16,816 nt of DNA from an uncultured Halioglobus sp. Its GTDB lineage: Bacteria; Pseudomonadota; Gammaproteobacteria; Pseudomonadales; Halieaceae. Shown in pieces: positions 6,308 to 14,006 of the stretch (positions are counted from its first letter, which is position 1; each line of letters opens with the position of its first letter). Below the pieces are notes generated by a model that ran no database searches, was not told the DNA's origin, and saw only the letters and a program-made list of their open reading frames with translations. Position numbers and translations under genes: made by a program. The stretch is taken from the NCBI GenBank assembly GCA_905480565.1, contig CAJQQW010000153.1, positions 1-16,816 of the forward strand, given 5' to 3'.

Positions 6308-7942
6308 ATTACTAACAGTCTCCTGACAAGCGTTGTAATTGCCCTGCTGCTGGGTGCCTGCGGTAGTGGCGAATCCCGGGTCGCACAGGGCGATCGGGAA
6401 GGCATATTGCACTTCGGCAACGGCACGGAACCACAAGGTCTTGATCCTCACGTGGTTACCGGCATCCCAGAGATGCATGTCATCGTCGCCCTGTTCGAGG
6501 GCCTCGTCACAAAAAATCCCTACACACTCGAACCAGAGCCCGGCGTGGCAAAACACTGGGATATCAGCGAAGACGGTCGCACCATAACCTTCTACCTGAA
6601 TGCCAGCGCGAAGTGGTCAAATGGCGACCCCGTCACAGCCTATGATTTTGTCTGGTCATGGCAGCGGGCATTGAGCCCAAAAATGGGCAACCAGTACGCC
6701 TACATGCTTTATCCTGTGAAAAATGCAGAGGCTTTTGCAACGGGTGAGATAACAGATTTTTCACAAGTCGGGGTAGAGGCACTGGATGCACAGACACTCG
6801 TGGTTACACTCAATGCGCCCACCCCTTACTTTATTCAGCTCATGGACCATCAAAGTACCTACCCGGTGCATCGTCAGACCATCGAGAAATTTGGCAATGC
6901 TTTCGACCGATTCACACCGTGGACCAGAGCGGAAAATATTGTCAGTAACGGCGCGTTTCGCCTGAGCGACTGGAAGCTAAACCGGCGCATCGCAGTAACA
7001 AAAAGCGATACATACTGGGACCGTGATAACGTTGAGCTAAACGGCATTGTGTTCTATCCCACGGAAAATATTTCTACGGAAGAGCGTATGTTTCGCGTAG
7101 GCCAGCTGCACCGCACAGAATCAATCCCGCTCGACAAAATTCCCGTCTATCGCTCAATGTCAGACAGCCCATATGTTAACGCGCCTTACCTGGGCACATA
7201 CTATTACCTGTTTAACACTAGCGAGCCACCGCTTGATAGTTTGAAAGTGCGACAGGCGCTATCACTTGCCATCGACCGAAAAACGCTGACAGAAACTGTG
7301 TTGCACGGCAGCACTCTGCCTGCATACAGCATTACGCCGCCGGGCACACTGGGCTACCAACCACCGAAAGTGTTTGAGCACGACGTGCAACGGGCACAGG
7401 AACTGCTCGCGCAAGCGGGGTATCCGGATGGCAAGGGCTGGCCGGGTCTTGAATTGGTTTACAACACCAGCGAAAGTCACCTGAAAGTTGCTGTGGCCTT
7501 GCAACAAATGTGGAAGGACGCACTTAATATCGACGTTACGCTGGCCAACGAAGAGTGGAAGGTCTATCTCGATACCGTCGACCAAATGAATTTTCAGATG
7601 GCGCGACGCGGTTGGATAGGTGACTACGTAGATCCCAATAACTTTCTTGACCTGTTCCTGTGCGAGGGCGGCAATAACAGTACGGGATTCTGTGACCCGA
7701 TATACGATGACATGATTCTGCAGCAGGCGCCGCGGGCAAAAACGCGAGAAGAACGTTACACGATCTTCCGGGAGGCAGAGACTCGACTCATGGAACAAAT
7801 GCCCATCATGCCAATTTACACTTATACCAGTAACCACCTGATACAACCCGGCGTCGAGGGCCTACCCTCGAATGTGATGGACTGGATAAATTTCAAATAC
7901 CTTTCCCTGAATAGGGATCAGGATCAGGGGATTGCTGAATAA
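6308..7942 (+). CDS. oppA: OppA-like peptide ABC transporter substrate-binding lipoprotein (start codon uncertain)
   Basis: The extracytoplasmic solute receptor (SBP_bac_5 family) of a peptide importer. The frame carries family blocks such as WSNGDPVTAYDFVWSWQR, the SLAIDRKTL segment and a C-terminal MPIMPIYTYT. A lipoprotein signal is encoded in the same frame: SLLTSVVIALLLGAC, with the lipidated Cys at 6359-6361. This leaves a 527-residue mature protein, normal for OppA. The start is odd. The frame is open back to a TAA at 6278-6280, yet it contains no ATG, GTG or TTG before the lipobox. The first standard start is a TTG at 6407, which would delete the signal and is therefore unlikely to give a working receptor. 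The coordinate given uses ATT 6308 as the most plausible in-frame candidate. ATG 6257 followed by the TAA is the other. An error or nonsense mutation is possible. The stop overlaps the oppB ATG (TAATG). Confidence 0.85.
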   Translation: MTNSLLTSVVIALLLGACGSGESRVAQGDREGILHFGNGTEPQGLDPHVVTGIPEMHVIVALFEGLVTKNPYTLEPEPGVAKHWDISEDGRTITFYLNASAKWSNGDPVTAYDFVWSWQRALSPKMGNQYAYMLYPVKNAEAFATGEITDFSQVGVEALDAQTLVVTLNAPTPYFIQLMDHQSTYPVHRQTIEKFGNAFDRFTPWTRAENIVSNGAFRLSDWKLNRRIAVTKSDTYWDRDNVELNGIVFYPTENISTEERMFRVGQLHRTESIPLDKIPVYRSMSDSPYVNAPYLGTYYYLFNTSEPPLDSLKVRQALSLAIDRKTLTETVLHGSTLPAYSITPPGTLGYQPPKVFEHDVQRAQELLAQAGYPDGKGWPGLELVYNTSESHLKVAVALQQMWKDALNIDVTLANEEWKVYLDTVDQMNFQMARRGWIGDYVDPNNFLDLFLCEGGNNSTGFCDPIYDDMILQQAPRAKTREERYTIFREAETRLMEQMPIMPIYTYTSNHLIQPGVEGLPSNVMDWINFKYLSLNRDQDQGIAE

Positions 7943-8877
7943 TGTGGCGCTTTATAGGTTCTCGCCTGCTGCAAGCCATTCCGGTATTGCTGGTGGTGAT
8001 TACCGTCACCTTTTTTCTCATACGCATTGCACCTGGTGGCCCATTTTCCAGTGAAAAAGCGGTAATACCGGAGGTCAAGGCCGCCCTGGAAGCCCAGTAC
8101 CGTCTCGATCGACCCTTGCTAAAACAGTACATCGCGTACCTTGGCGACCTCGTACAGGGCGACCTCGGACCATCTTTTAAATACCCTGGCCGCAGTGTCA
8201 ATGAATTGATCGCCGCGGGCTTCCCGGTCACTGCGGAACTCGCGCTTTATGCACTGCTGGTTGCACTGAGTATCGGCGTTGGCGCTGGCGTTGTTGCATC
8301 TCTGCGGCCCAATACGGCTCAGGATTATATTCCCATGTCTGCAGCGATGGTTGGCATCTGCATCCCGTCACTGTTACTGGGCCCCCTGCTGATTCTGATA
8401 TTTGGCATCTACCTCGACTGGCTGCCCGTGTCAGGCTGGGGTGATATGCCAGGTGACAAGATTCTTCCTGCCGTGACGCTGGGGGCTGTTTACGCTGCCT
8501 ATATCGCTCGGCTCAGTCGAGCAGGCATGCTGGAGATCATGACTCAGGACTACATCCGCACGGCGCGGGCCAAGGGCATGCCCGAATGGCGTGTTGTGGT
8601 GGTTCACGGACTCCGCGGCGGACTCACACCAGTTGTGGCCTTTCTCGGACCCGCCTTCGCGGGCTTGTTGTCAGGATCCTTCGTCGTGGAAACTATTTTC
8701 CAGGTCCCCGGGCTAGGGCGGTTTTATGTGCAGGCGGCCTTCAACCGGGACTACACGATGATCCTCGGTGCGACCGTTTTCCTATCGTGCCTCATCGTGA
8801 CATTCAACCTGGTGTCGGATGTCCTCAATGCATGGATGAACCCCAGGCTGCGTGGCCGGCTGGGAAGCAGCACATGA
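7942..8877 (+). CDS. oppB: OppB-like peptide ABC transporter permease
   Basis: The first inner-membrane permease subunit of the peptide importer, 311 residues, normal for OppB/DppB. It starts with a membrane segment (about 9-29, containing AIPVLLVVITVTFFLIRIAPGGP, the typical OppB N-terminus). A periplasmic loop with YRLDRPLLKQYIAYL follows, then a five-segment transport core from about 95 onward. The cytoplasmic EAA loop that docks the ATPase is at about 203-226 (DYIRTARAKGMPEWRVVV), followed by FVVETIFQVPGLG, a strong OppB/DppB signature. The ATG shares one base with the oppA stop, and the 3' end overlaps oppC by 4 nt (ATGA). This implies translational coupling and fixed subunit ratios. Specificity for peptides over other solutes (nickel, glutathione, sugars) is inferred from the receptor. 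Confidence 0.93.
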   Translation: MWRFIGSRLLQAIPVLLVVITVTFFLIRIAPGGPFSSEKAVIPEVKAALEAQYRLDRPLLKQYIAYLGDLVQGDLGPSFKYPGRSVNELIAAGFPVTAELALYALLVALSIGVGAGVVASLRPNTAQDYIPMSAAMVGICIPSLLLGPLLILIFGIYLDWLPVSGWGDMPGDKILPAVTLGAVYAAYIARLSRAGMLEIMTQDYIRTARAKGMPEWRVVVVHGLRGGLTPVVAFLGPAFAGLLSGSFVVETIFQVPGLGRFYVQAAFNRDYTMILGATVFLSCLIVTFNLVSDVLNAWMNPRLRGRLGSST

Positions 8878-9761
8878 GCACAGTTCCGGTGCATACACTG
8901 GCCGATGCTGAAATTGGCAGCTCCCTCTGGCGCGATGCCTGGTTGCGATTGCGCCGCAATCGTCTGGCCCTGGCCGGTTTCGCCGTTCTCGCACTGTTTA
9001 TACTGGTGGCAATCCTGACGCCCTGGATAGCCCCTTACGACTACGCACAGCAGAACCTTGATCTGGGGGCGGCGCCACCGTCGGCAGACCACTGGCTGGG
9101 TACAGATATCTTCGGTCGGGACCTACTGACCCAAATTATGTACGGCGGCCGCATATCGCTGGCAGTGGGTTTTATCGCCACGGCCGTAGCACTGATCATC
9201 GGTGTGGGCTGGGGCGCTATCGCCGGTTACGCGGGAGGACGGGCAGATGCAGTAATGATGCGCCTCGTCGATATTCTTTATGCATTGCCATTCATGATTT
9301 TCATCGTGCTCTTAATGGTGGTATTCGGCCGCAATCTATTGCTCCTGTTCCTGGCCATCGGTGCGGTAGAGTGGTTAACGATGGCACGCATTATGCGAGC
9401 ACAAGTTCAATCGCTGCGACAACAAGAGTTCGTAGAAGCTGCCGTGAGCCTGGGGCTTTCACCTCTGGTCATTATCTGGCGGCACGTAATACCTAATGCA
9501 CTGGGGCCAATCATCGTCTACACCACGCTTACAATTCCGAGCGTCATGCTGTTAGAGGCATTCTTGAGCTTTCTAGGGCTGGGCGTGCAGCCCCCCGAAA
9601 CATCCTGGGGCCTTTTGATTTCCTTCGGCGCGGAGACCATGGAAGAGTATCCCTGGCTGCTATTTTTCCCGGGGCTTGTATTGGCACTCACACTGTTCGC
9701 GCTGAACTTTCTCGGTGATGGGCTGCGCGATGCGCTGGACGTGCGTGGCGCGAAGGACTGA
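8874..9761 (+). CDS. oppC: OppC-like peptide ABC transporter permease
   Basis: The second membrane permease subunit, 295 residues. The cytoplasmic N-terminus (WRDAWLRLRRNRLALAG, about 19-35) leads into a membrane segment (about 32-52) and the DppC/OppC hallmark HWLGTDIFGRD (73-83). The transport core follows, with the EAA loop at about 186-209 (VEAAVSLGLSPLVIIWRHVIPN). The signature AFLSFLGLGVQPPETSWG (229-246) is next, then a final membrane helix and GDGLRDALDV at the end, which is classic for this subunit. I chose ATG 8874 because it overlaps the oppB stop as ATGA. The same frame is open much further upstream (to 8586), but that part overlaps oppB and has no family similarity. The next gene begins 4 nt after the stop. 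Confidence 0.94.
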   Translation: MSTVPVHTLADAEIGSSLWRDAWLRLRRNRLALAGFAVLALFILVAILTPWIAPYDYAQQNLDLGAAPPSADHWLGTDIFGRDLLTQIMYGGRISLAVGFIATAVALIIGVGWGAIAGYAGGRADAVMMRLVDILYALPFMIFIVLLMVVFGRNLLLLFLAIGAVEWLTMARIMRAQVQSLRQQEFVEAAVSLGLSPLVIIWRHVIPNALGPIIVYTTLTIPSVMLLEAFLSFLGLGVQPPETSWGLLISFGAETMEEYPWLLFFPGLVLALTLFALNFLGDGLRDALDVRGAKD

Positions 9762-9765
9762 CGAC

Positions 9766-11340
9766 ATGTTGAAGGTGAATAACCTCACTATCAGCTTCAC
9801 CGGCCGCGAAGGCATTATTCGGGCAGTGGACAATGTCGACTTTAGTGTGGTGGCAGGCAGCACCACCGCGATCATTGGTGAGTCTGGTTCTGGAAAATCG
9901 GTCTCCTGCTACGGATTGCTGGGTTTGATACCACAACCTCCCGGTCAGATCGAGAGTGGCAGCGCGTTATTTCTTGCAAATGATTTGCTACAACTGGACA
10001 AGCACGCCCTGCGGAAAATTCGTGGCCGCGATATTGCTATGGTGTTTCAGGATCCGATGACCTGTCTCAATCCCTACATGCGCGTGGGGGCCCAACTTAT
10101 GGAACCTTTACGCTACCATCGCGGAGCCTCCCGGTCAGAGGCCAAGAGGCAGGCGCTGGACCTAATGGCAGAAGTGGGGATTCGAGAACCAGCAATCACT
10201 ATCAACTATTACCCGCATCAGTTTTCCGGAGGCATGAGGCAGCGGGTGATGATTGCCATGGCACTAATTAATGAACCCAGACTACTGATCGCAGATGAAC
10301 CCACCACTGCACTCGATGTCACCGTCCAAGCGCAGATACTAAAACTGCTCTGCGACATACAGGCCAAGCGCGACATCGGCATCTTGATAATAAGCCATGA
10401 CCTTGCCGTAGTTGCCGATATCGCAGACCAGATAATCGTTATGCAAGAGGGCAAGGTCGTGGAGCGCGGTGATCGTGCGACGATCTTTAGACGTCCGCAG
10501 CATCCCTACACCCGCAAATTATTGGCGTCGATACCCAAAGGACAAAAAGCGCCATCACCGATATCTCCAAATCCACTGGTTTCCGTAAAAAAACTGTGTA
10601 CCTGGTTTAAGCAACACAATGAAACGGTCAAGGCAGTGGATGATGTGAGTTTTGATGTCTACCGAGGCGAGGTACTTGGTCTGGTGGGAGAATCGGGTAG
10701 TGGCAAATCAACATTAGGCCGCTCATTGCTGAATCTGGTACCGGCGACGTCGGGGCAGATACTGTTCGATGGACAGGATGTCATAGCGCTTGCAGCAGGT
10801 GATTTGAAGTCACTGCGACGACGCATGCAGATTATTTTCCAGGATCCTTTCGCGTCGTTGAATCCACGCATGACCGTGTACGACACTCTGGCAGAGCCTC
10901 TACTTTTGCACAAACTTGAAACACGCTCTTCTGTTGCAGAGCGCGTACTGCAGATCATGGACGAGGTCGGACTGGCACGACACTTTGTGCGCAAATACCC
11001 CCACGAGTTTTCAGGAGGGCAGCGCCAGCGTATAGCCATTGGTCGCGCCCTCGCGACGCGGCCTGAATTTATCGTTGCCGATGAAGCCGTTTCGGCGCTG
11101 GATGTTACTATTCAGGCACAAATACTGGAATTAATGCAAACGCTGGCGCAAGAGCATGGGCTAACTATGCTTTTCATATCACACGACCTGGCCGTTATAA
11201 GACAACTGGCAGACAGAATCGTAGTGCTACATAACGGCAAGATTGTGGAACAGGCCGACACCACGACGCTTTTTGAACATCCAAAGCGGGACTACACCCG
11301 TCAGCTGCTTGAGGCTATTCCTGGAAAATCACTTCTTTAA
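9766..11340 (+). CDS. oppDF: Fused OppD-OppF-type peptide ABC transporter ATPase
   Basis: A cytoplasmic ATPase of 524 residues with two complete ABC cassettes in one chain, replacing separate OppD and OppF subunits (the architecture of YejF and GsiA). Cassette 1 has Walker A GESGSGKS (38-45), Q-loop Q95, signature FSGGMRQR (153-160), Walker B LLIADE (173-178) and switch H211. It ends in the oligopeptide-type tail [12 protein letters not shown] (246-257). Cassette 2 has Walker [10 protein letters not shown] (308-316), Q359, FSGGQRQR (415-422), Walker B FIVADE (435-440) and H473. It ends in a tail where HPY is replaced by RDY (508-510). Both sites look catalytically intact. ATG 9766 follows GAAGGA by 8 nt and lies 4 nt after the oppC stop. 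A longer frame starting at 9715 lies inside oppC and is rejected. This is the last gene of the operon. Confidence 0.94.
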   Translation: MLKVNNLTISFTGREGIIRAVDNVDFSVVAGSTTAIIGESGSGKSVSCYGLLGLIPQPPGQIESGSALFLANDLLQLDKHALRKIRGRDIAMVFQDPMTCLNPYMRVGAQLMEPLRYHRGASRSEAKRQALDLMAEVGIREPAITINYYPHQFSGGMRQRVMIAMALINEPRLLIADEPTTALDVTVQAQILKLLCDIQAKRDIGILIISHDLAVVADIADQIIVMQEGKVVERGDRATIFRRPQHPYTRKLLASIPKGQKAPSPISPNPLVSVKKLCTWFKQHNETVKAVDDVSFDVYRGEVLGLVGESGSGKSTLGRSLLNLVPATSGQILFDGQDVIALAAGDLKSLRRRMQIIFQDPFASLNPRMTVYDTLAEPLLLHKLETRSSVAERVLQIMDEVGLARHFVRKYPHEFSGGQRQRIAIGRALATRPEFIVADEAVSALDVTIQAQILELMQTLAQEHGLTMLFISHDLAVIRQLADRIVVLHNGKIVEQADTTTLFEHPKRDYTRQLLEAIPGKSLL

Positions 11341-11353
11341 CATTATCTGCGAA

Positions 11354-11369
11354 ACCCGGCATGGCGGGT
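11354..11369. terminator. Small dyad between convergent opp and TAXI genes
   Basis: ACCCG (11354-11358) pairs with CGGGT (11365-11369) around a 6-nt loop, in the 33-bp gap between the converging ends of oppDF and the TAXI gene. There is no T-tract on either side, so it is at best a weak or factor-assisted bidirectional terminator. Confidence 0.3.
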
Positions 11370-11373
11370 CTGC

Positions 11374-12246
11374 CTAGCGCGTGACATACACTTTCATCCA
11401 GTGATAGTCCGCCAGCTCACTAAGGCGGTTACGCTGCGCCAGAGTCAGCTTATATTTATTAGCCAGCAACAAACCCAATACACAAATCGTATTCACTGGT
11501 TCTTCGAGACCGGGCATCGCAAGTTGCATGGAGCGGTATACCTTGCGCCCATCCCAGAGTTTCTGCAGCAAGCGGTCGCCATCGAGTTCGACAAAACGGT
11601 AATCCGATGGATGAGACAGAGCATATTCGACCTCCGGCGAAAGCTCGCGGGGCCGGTGCACTGTCATCACCGCATCTACTGGCGCGCCCGGGTCATTGAG
11701 CTGCTTCATCAGCGGCAGGGTGTTACCGTACCTCACCGATATATCCAGTAGCCCGGTCAACCAACTGGACATATAGTCGAAAGTGGCCGCTATGCCGCTA
11801 TCAGCACTGGCAATACCCAGGCGTAAACTCTCCGCTTCCTCAAGGTCTGCCTCATCTCTTATGTCACTTTTTCTGCCCGTTATTATGAAAACACATTCTT
11901 CACCGACGTTTTCAATCAGCTCAAGTTGGTTTACAGCACCTGGTCCCCTGATGTTGAGGTAATATTGCACCACGTCTGCCTGGGCAAACGCCAGGCTCAC
12001 CGGGCTATTCACATCAAGCAGCTTTTGGAGATTGTCACGCGAGCCGCGGCTGGCCGCATTTTCGACACTCAGGCCGAGCTCAGACATTGCGACCTCTTTG
12101 ATACGATCGCCAGCATTCCAGTAACCGCCGCCGGGCACTCCCGAGCTGAGTATGATGTTTGAGGGGGGAGACGGTTGCGCAAGCAAATTTACGCCGGCGC
12201 CTAGAGCGACAAAGGCCAGAAGAATTTTGCCTATGAATACGTGCAT
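11374..12246 (-). CDS. TAXI-family TRAP-type solute-binding protein
   Basis: A 290-residue exported protein of the TAXI (TRAP-associated extracytoplasmic immunogenic) family, the receptor component of some TRAP importers. From the ATG at 12246 there is a typical signal peptide (GKILLAFVALGAGVNLLAQ, cleavage probably after LAQ near residue 24). It is followed by the glycine-rich TAXI opening IILSSGVPGGGYWNAGDRI, variant of the usual TGGTGGTYYPVG. The middle contains LAFAQADVVQYYL and GSRDNLQKLL, as in the family. Earlier starts (ATG 12261, TTG 12282) would put charged residues before the signal and have no better ribosome-binding site. No TRAP permease (DctQM type) is present nearby, so it is an orphan within the window. 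The ligand is unknown; TAXI proteins bind glutamate or other organic acids in the few studied cases. A DUF6316-like gene lies upstream on the same strand. Confidence 0.78.
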   Translation of the reverse strand: MHVFIGKILLAFVALGAGVNLLAQPSPPSNIILSSGVPGGGYWNAGDRIKEVAMSELGLSVENAASRGSRDNLQKLLDVNSPVSLAFAQADVVQYYLNIRGPGAVNQLELIENVGEECVFIITGRKSDIRDEADLEEAESLRLGIASADSGIAATFDYMSSWLTGLLDISVRYGNTLPLMKQLNDPGAPVDAVMTVHRPRELSPEVEYALSHPSDYRFVELDGDRLLQKLWDGRKVYRSMQLAMPGLEEPVNTICVLGLLLANKYKLTLAQRNRLSELADYHWMKVYVTR

Positions 12247-12322
12247 ACCGCATTCTACCATAGCACTGTCTGGGCCAGCCAAACAGGCACCATGCTGCAG
12301 TAAAGCGTTCCTTAAGTCGGCG

Positions 12323-12376
12323 TCGGGAGTAAATCCCGATGGGGAATCGTGTCCCGGGGGCTAAAGCCCGGTTTTT
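12323..12376. repeat. Two tandem hairpins, REP-like or terminator
   Basis: Hairpin 1: TCGGGA (12323-12328) pairs perfectly with TCCCGA (12334-12339) around a GTAAA loop. Hairpin 2: CCGGG (12354-12358) pairs with CCCGG (12367-12371) around GGCTAAAG, which can also fold as GGC-TAAA-GCC. Hairpin 2 is followed on the plus strand by TTTTT (12372-12376), like an intrinsic terminator, although no plus-strand gene ends here. On the minus strand it spans the stop of the DUF6316-like gene. The similar design (GGG..TAAA..CCC) in tandem resembles a REP/BIME pair. Confidence 0.45.
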
Positions 12377-12543
12377 ATTATGCGCAGATACACTTCCAAC
12401 CGCGTGGAGGCTTCGAGTTCGTCTTCAAAAGGCCCCGCCAACTCACCCTCCCGGGTTCTAAAAAACCAGTCGCCGTCTTTTGTGAAGGTTCGGCTTGTCC
12501 GCGTTACGCTCTGCTGATCGCTATCATTCTCTCTGCTTTGCAC
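12361..12543 (-). CDS. DUF6316-like small protein
   Basis: A 60-codon gene whose product has no known function. The core DGDWFFRTREGELAGPFEDELEA (about 23-45) matches my memory of DUF6316, a family of small soluble proteins in gammaproteobacteria with a W-F/Y-F-x-T-R-E-G-x-x-x-G-P-F/Y pattern. The N-terminus is polar and low in structure (NDSDQQSVTRTSRT), and the C-terminus looks helical (ASTRLEVYLRIIKT). The start is GTG at 12543, preceded by a purine-rich AGAAAGGG about 8 nt upstream. No in-frame ATG exists. It lies upstream of the TAXI gene on the same strand, separated by about 114 bp that hold two hairpins. There are no transmembrane segments or signal peptide. The motif makes a real gene likely, but the family call rests on recall alone. 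Confidence 0.6.
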   Translation of the reverse strand: MQSRENDSDQQSVTRTSRTFTKDGDWFFRTREGELAGPFEDELEASTRLEVYLRIIKTGL

Positions 12544-13006
12544 GGTTTTACCCTTTCTCTGCGGCTTACTTTTCCAAAAAGCTTAACGCTATGGCCGGGA
12601 TAGCGGAAATATAAACTGTGTGGCGGTTCGCAATTTGGAAGGAATTCTACAGACCGACTAGACTGGTTGTGACACAGGCACGCTTAACACGGTGCGAAGC
12701 TCTGCAGGCCGCCGAACAATCAAATCTGCCCGGAAGGCTTGCGGCGACGTGCAGGAACAATACTCCTTTGTGGTTGCTGTGCGTATCGCCAGGTCCTGTT
12801 CCCGGGTCACGTATTTGACAGCCGCTCTTGGACAATTCAGCACGCTGAAGTATCTATTCTTAAACTCTTGCCATACACATTTGGCGAGGACAGTATACGC
12901 TGTGTATCTGCCTCGCAATAATCGCATTCGCTCGGTTTTATGGCCAATCTCGCCATCGCCCCGGCACAGGGATACGGCAAAACCGAAAAATGGAGAAATC
13001 AAACTG
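12544..13006. other. Gene-free leader region upstream of the esterase operon
   Basis: About 460 bp without a convincing gene. An open frame continuous with the esterase reaches back to 12692, but its product is Arg/Cys/Ser-rich and unlike the family. Possible promoter elements are a consensus TTGACA at 12815-12820, with no good -10 at 17 bp, and a TATACG at 12894-12899 with TTGCCA 20 bp upstream. Neither is strong. Close to the gene, TCGGTTTT (12932-12939) pairs with AAAACCGA (12979-12986), enclosing ATGGC/GCCAT (12940-12944 with 12952-12956). This suggests a folded 5' leader or an operator. Confidence 0.4.
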
Positions 13007-13966
13007 ATGGCCTATAACTACGATCCCGAGCTGGCCTCGCTGTTGGAGTTTCTGCCAGACACATCACTGGGCCTGAGTGATCCAGTCGCAGCAAGAGAGG
13101 GCTTTTTGTCGCTGATCGCACAGGTGAATGCCGACGTTAGTCACGAGGGCGTCACAGTTGAAGACCGTGATATCCCCGGACCCGTCGATGCCCCTGATGT
13201 GTCGGTGAGAATCTATACACCGACGGGCCTATCGGGAATTGTGCCGGTCATACTGCATATTCACGGCGGTGGATTTGTCATCGGTAATTTGGAAAGCGAA
13301 CTCGGTTCCTGTATCGCACTGTGTCGCAACCTCAATGTTGTGGTGGTTTCGGTAGACTATCGTCTGGCCCCGGAGACACCGTATCCAGGACCATTGGAAG
13401 ACTGCTACGCCGCTCTCACGTGGGTCAGTGAAAACGCGCCTCAATTGCAAATCGATCCCGCACGCGCAGCGGTGTTTGGCCAGAGCGCCGGAGGGGGGCT
13501 CTCTGCAGCGACGGCCCTGCTCGCCCGAGACCGCAAGGGCCCGGACATTTGCTTCCAGTATCTGGGCATCCCGGAACTGGACGATCGACTGCGAACACCA
13601 AGTATGCAGGAGTTCATCGATACCCCAATGTGGAACCGACCCAATGCTGAACTCAGCTGGGATTACTACCTGGGCGATCGATACCGGCGCGGCGCGGAGG
13701 ATGTGCCCTATCACGCGGCGCCGGCCCGGACGGAAGATTTATCCGGCCTACCCCCCACTTACATCAGCACCATGGAGTTCGATCCATTGAGAGACGAGGG
13801 CGTGGAGTACGCACTGAAACTGATGCAAGCCGGTGTGAAGACGGAATTACACAGCTTTCCAGGGACATTCCACGGTTCCAGTCTGTTTTCTCATACACAG
13901 GTTTCAAAGCGTGAGTCGGCGGAAATGTTTACCGTTCTGCGCCGCGCGCTGAATATCACAGAGTAA
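13007..13966 (+). CDS. Alpha/beta hydrolase, HSL-family (family IV) esterase
   Basis: A cytoplasmic carboxylesterase/lipase of the hormone-sensitive-lipase family, 319 residues as usual for it. It hydrolyses short- to medium-chain esters. The oxyanion-hole motif HGGGF is at 86-90 (in ILHIHGGGFVIGN), followed by VVSVDYRLAPETPYP (113-127), a diagnostic block. The nucleophile elbow GQSAGG is at 158-163 (S160). The acid D259 lies in TMEFDPLRDEG, and the catalytic His is H289 in FPGTFHGS. The full triad is present. I chose ATG 13007 because GGAG lies 11 nt upstream and homologues start with a similar N-terminal cap. The acyl-CoA ligase starts 40 nt after the stop, so they are most likely cotranscribed. 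The physiological ester is unknown. A product acid passed to the ligase next door is an attractive guess. Confidence 0.92.
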   Translation: MAYNYDPELASLLEFLPDTSLGLSDPVAAREGFLSLIAQVNADVSHEGVTVEDRDIPGPVDAPDVSVRIYTPTGLSGIVPVILHIHGGGFVIGNLESELGSCIALCRNLNVVVVSVDYRLAPETPYPGPLEDCYAALTWVSENAPQLQIDPARAAVFGQSAGGGLSAATALLARDRKGPDICFQYLGIPELDDRLRTPSMQEFIDTPMWNRPNAELSWDYYLGDRYRRGAEDVPYHAAPARTEDLSGLPPTYISTMEFDPLRDEGVEYALKLMQAGVKTELHSFPGTFHGSSLFSHTQVSKRESAEMFTVLRRALNITE

Positions 13967-14006
13967 TGTCGAGTTTTTCACTACCCCCTTGAATACCGGA
14001 GACAAC

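Noticed and set aside
7262..7846. 194-codon minus-strand open frame within oppA
   Set aside because: Antisense shadow of a strongly conserved gene; composition is atypical for a protein and no family motif is present.
8586..8873. Upstream extension of the oppC frame
   Set aside because: It lies inside oppB in another frame and has no permease character. ATG 8874 forms the usual ATGA overlap.
9715..9765. Upstream start for the fused ATPase
   Set aside because: It overlaps the oppC 3' end and adds non-family residues. ATG 9766 has a ribosome-binding site.
12618..12835. Short frames on both strands in the esterase leader
   Set aside because: No ribosome-binding sites, no motifs, and residue composition looks random.
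12692..13006. 105-codon N-terminal extension of the esterase frame
   Set aside because: The extension is rich in Arg, Cys and Ser, unlike HSL esterases, whereas ATG 13007 has a Shine-Dalgarno and gives the normal family length.
13229..13714. 161-codon minus-strand open frame within the esterase
   Set aside because: Antisense shadow of the esterase catalytic region; no recognisable domain.
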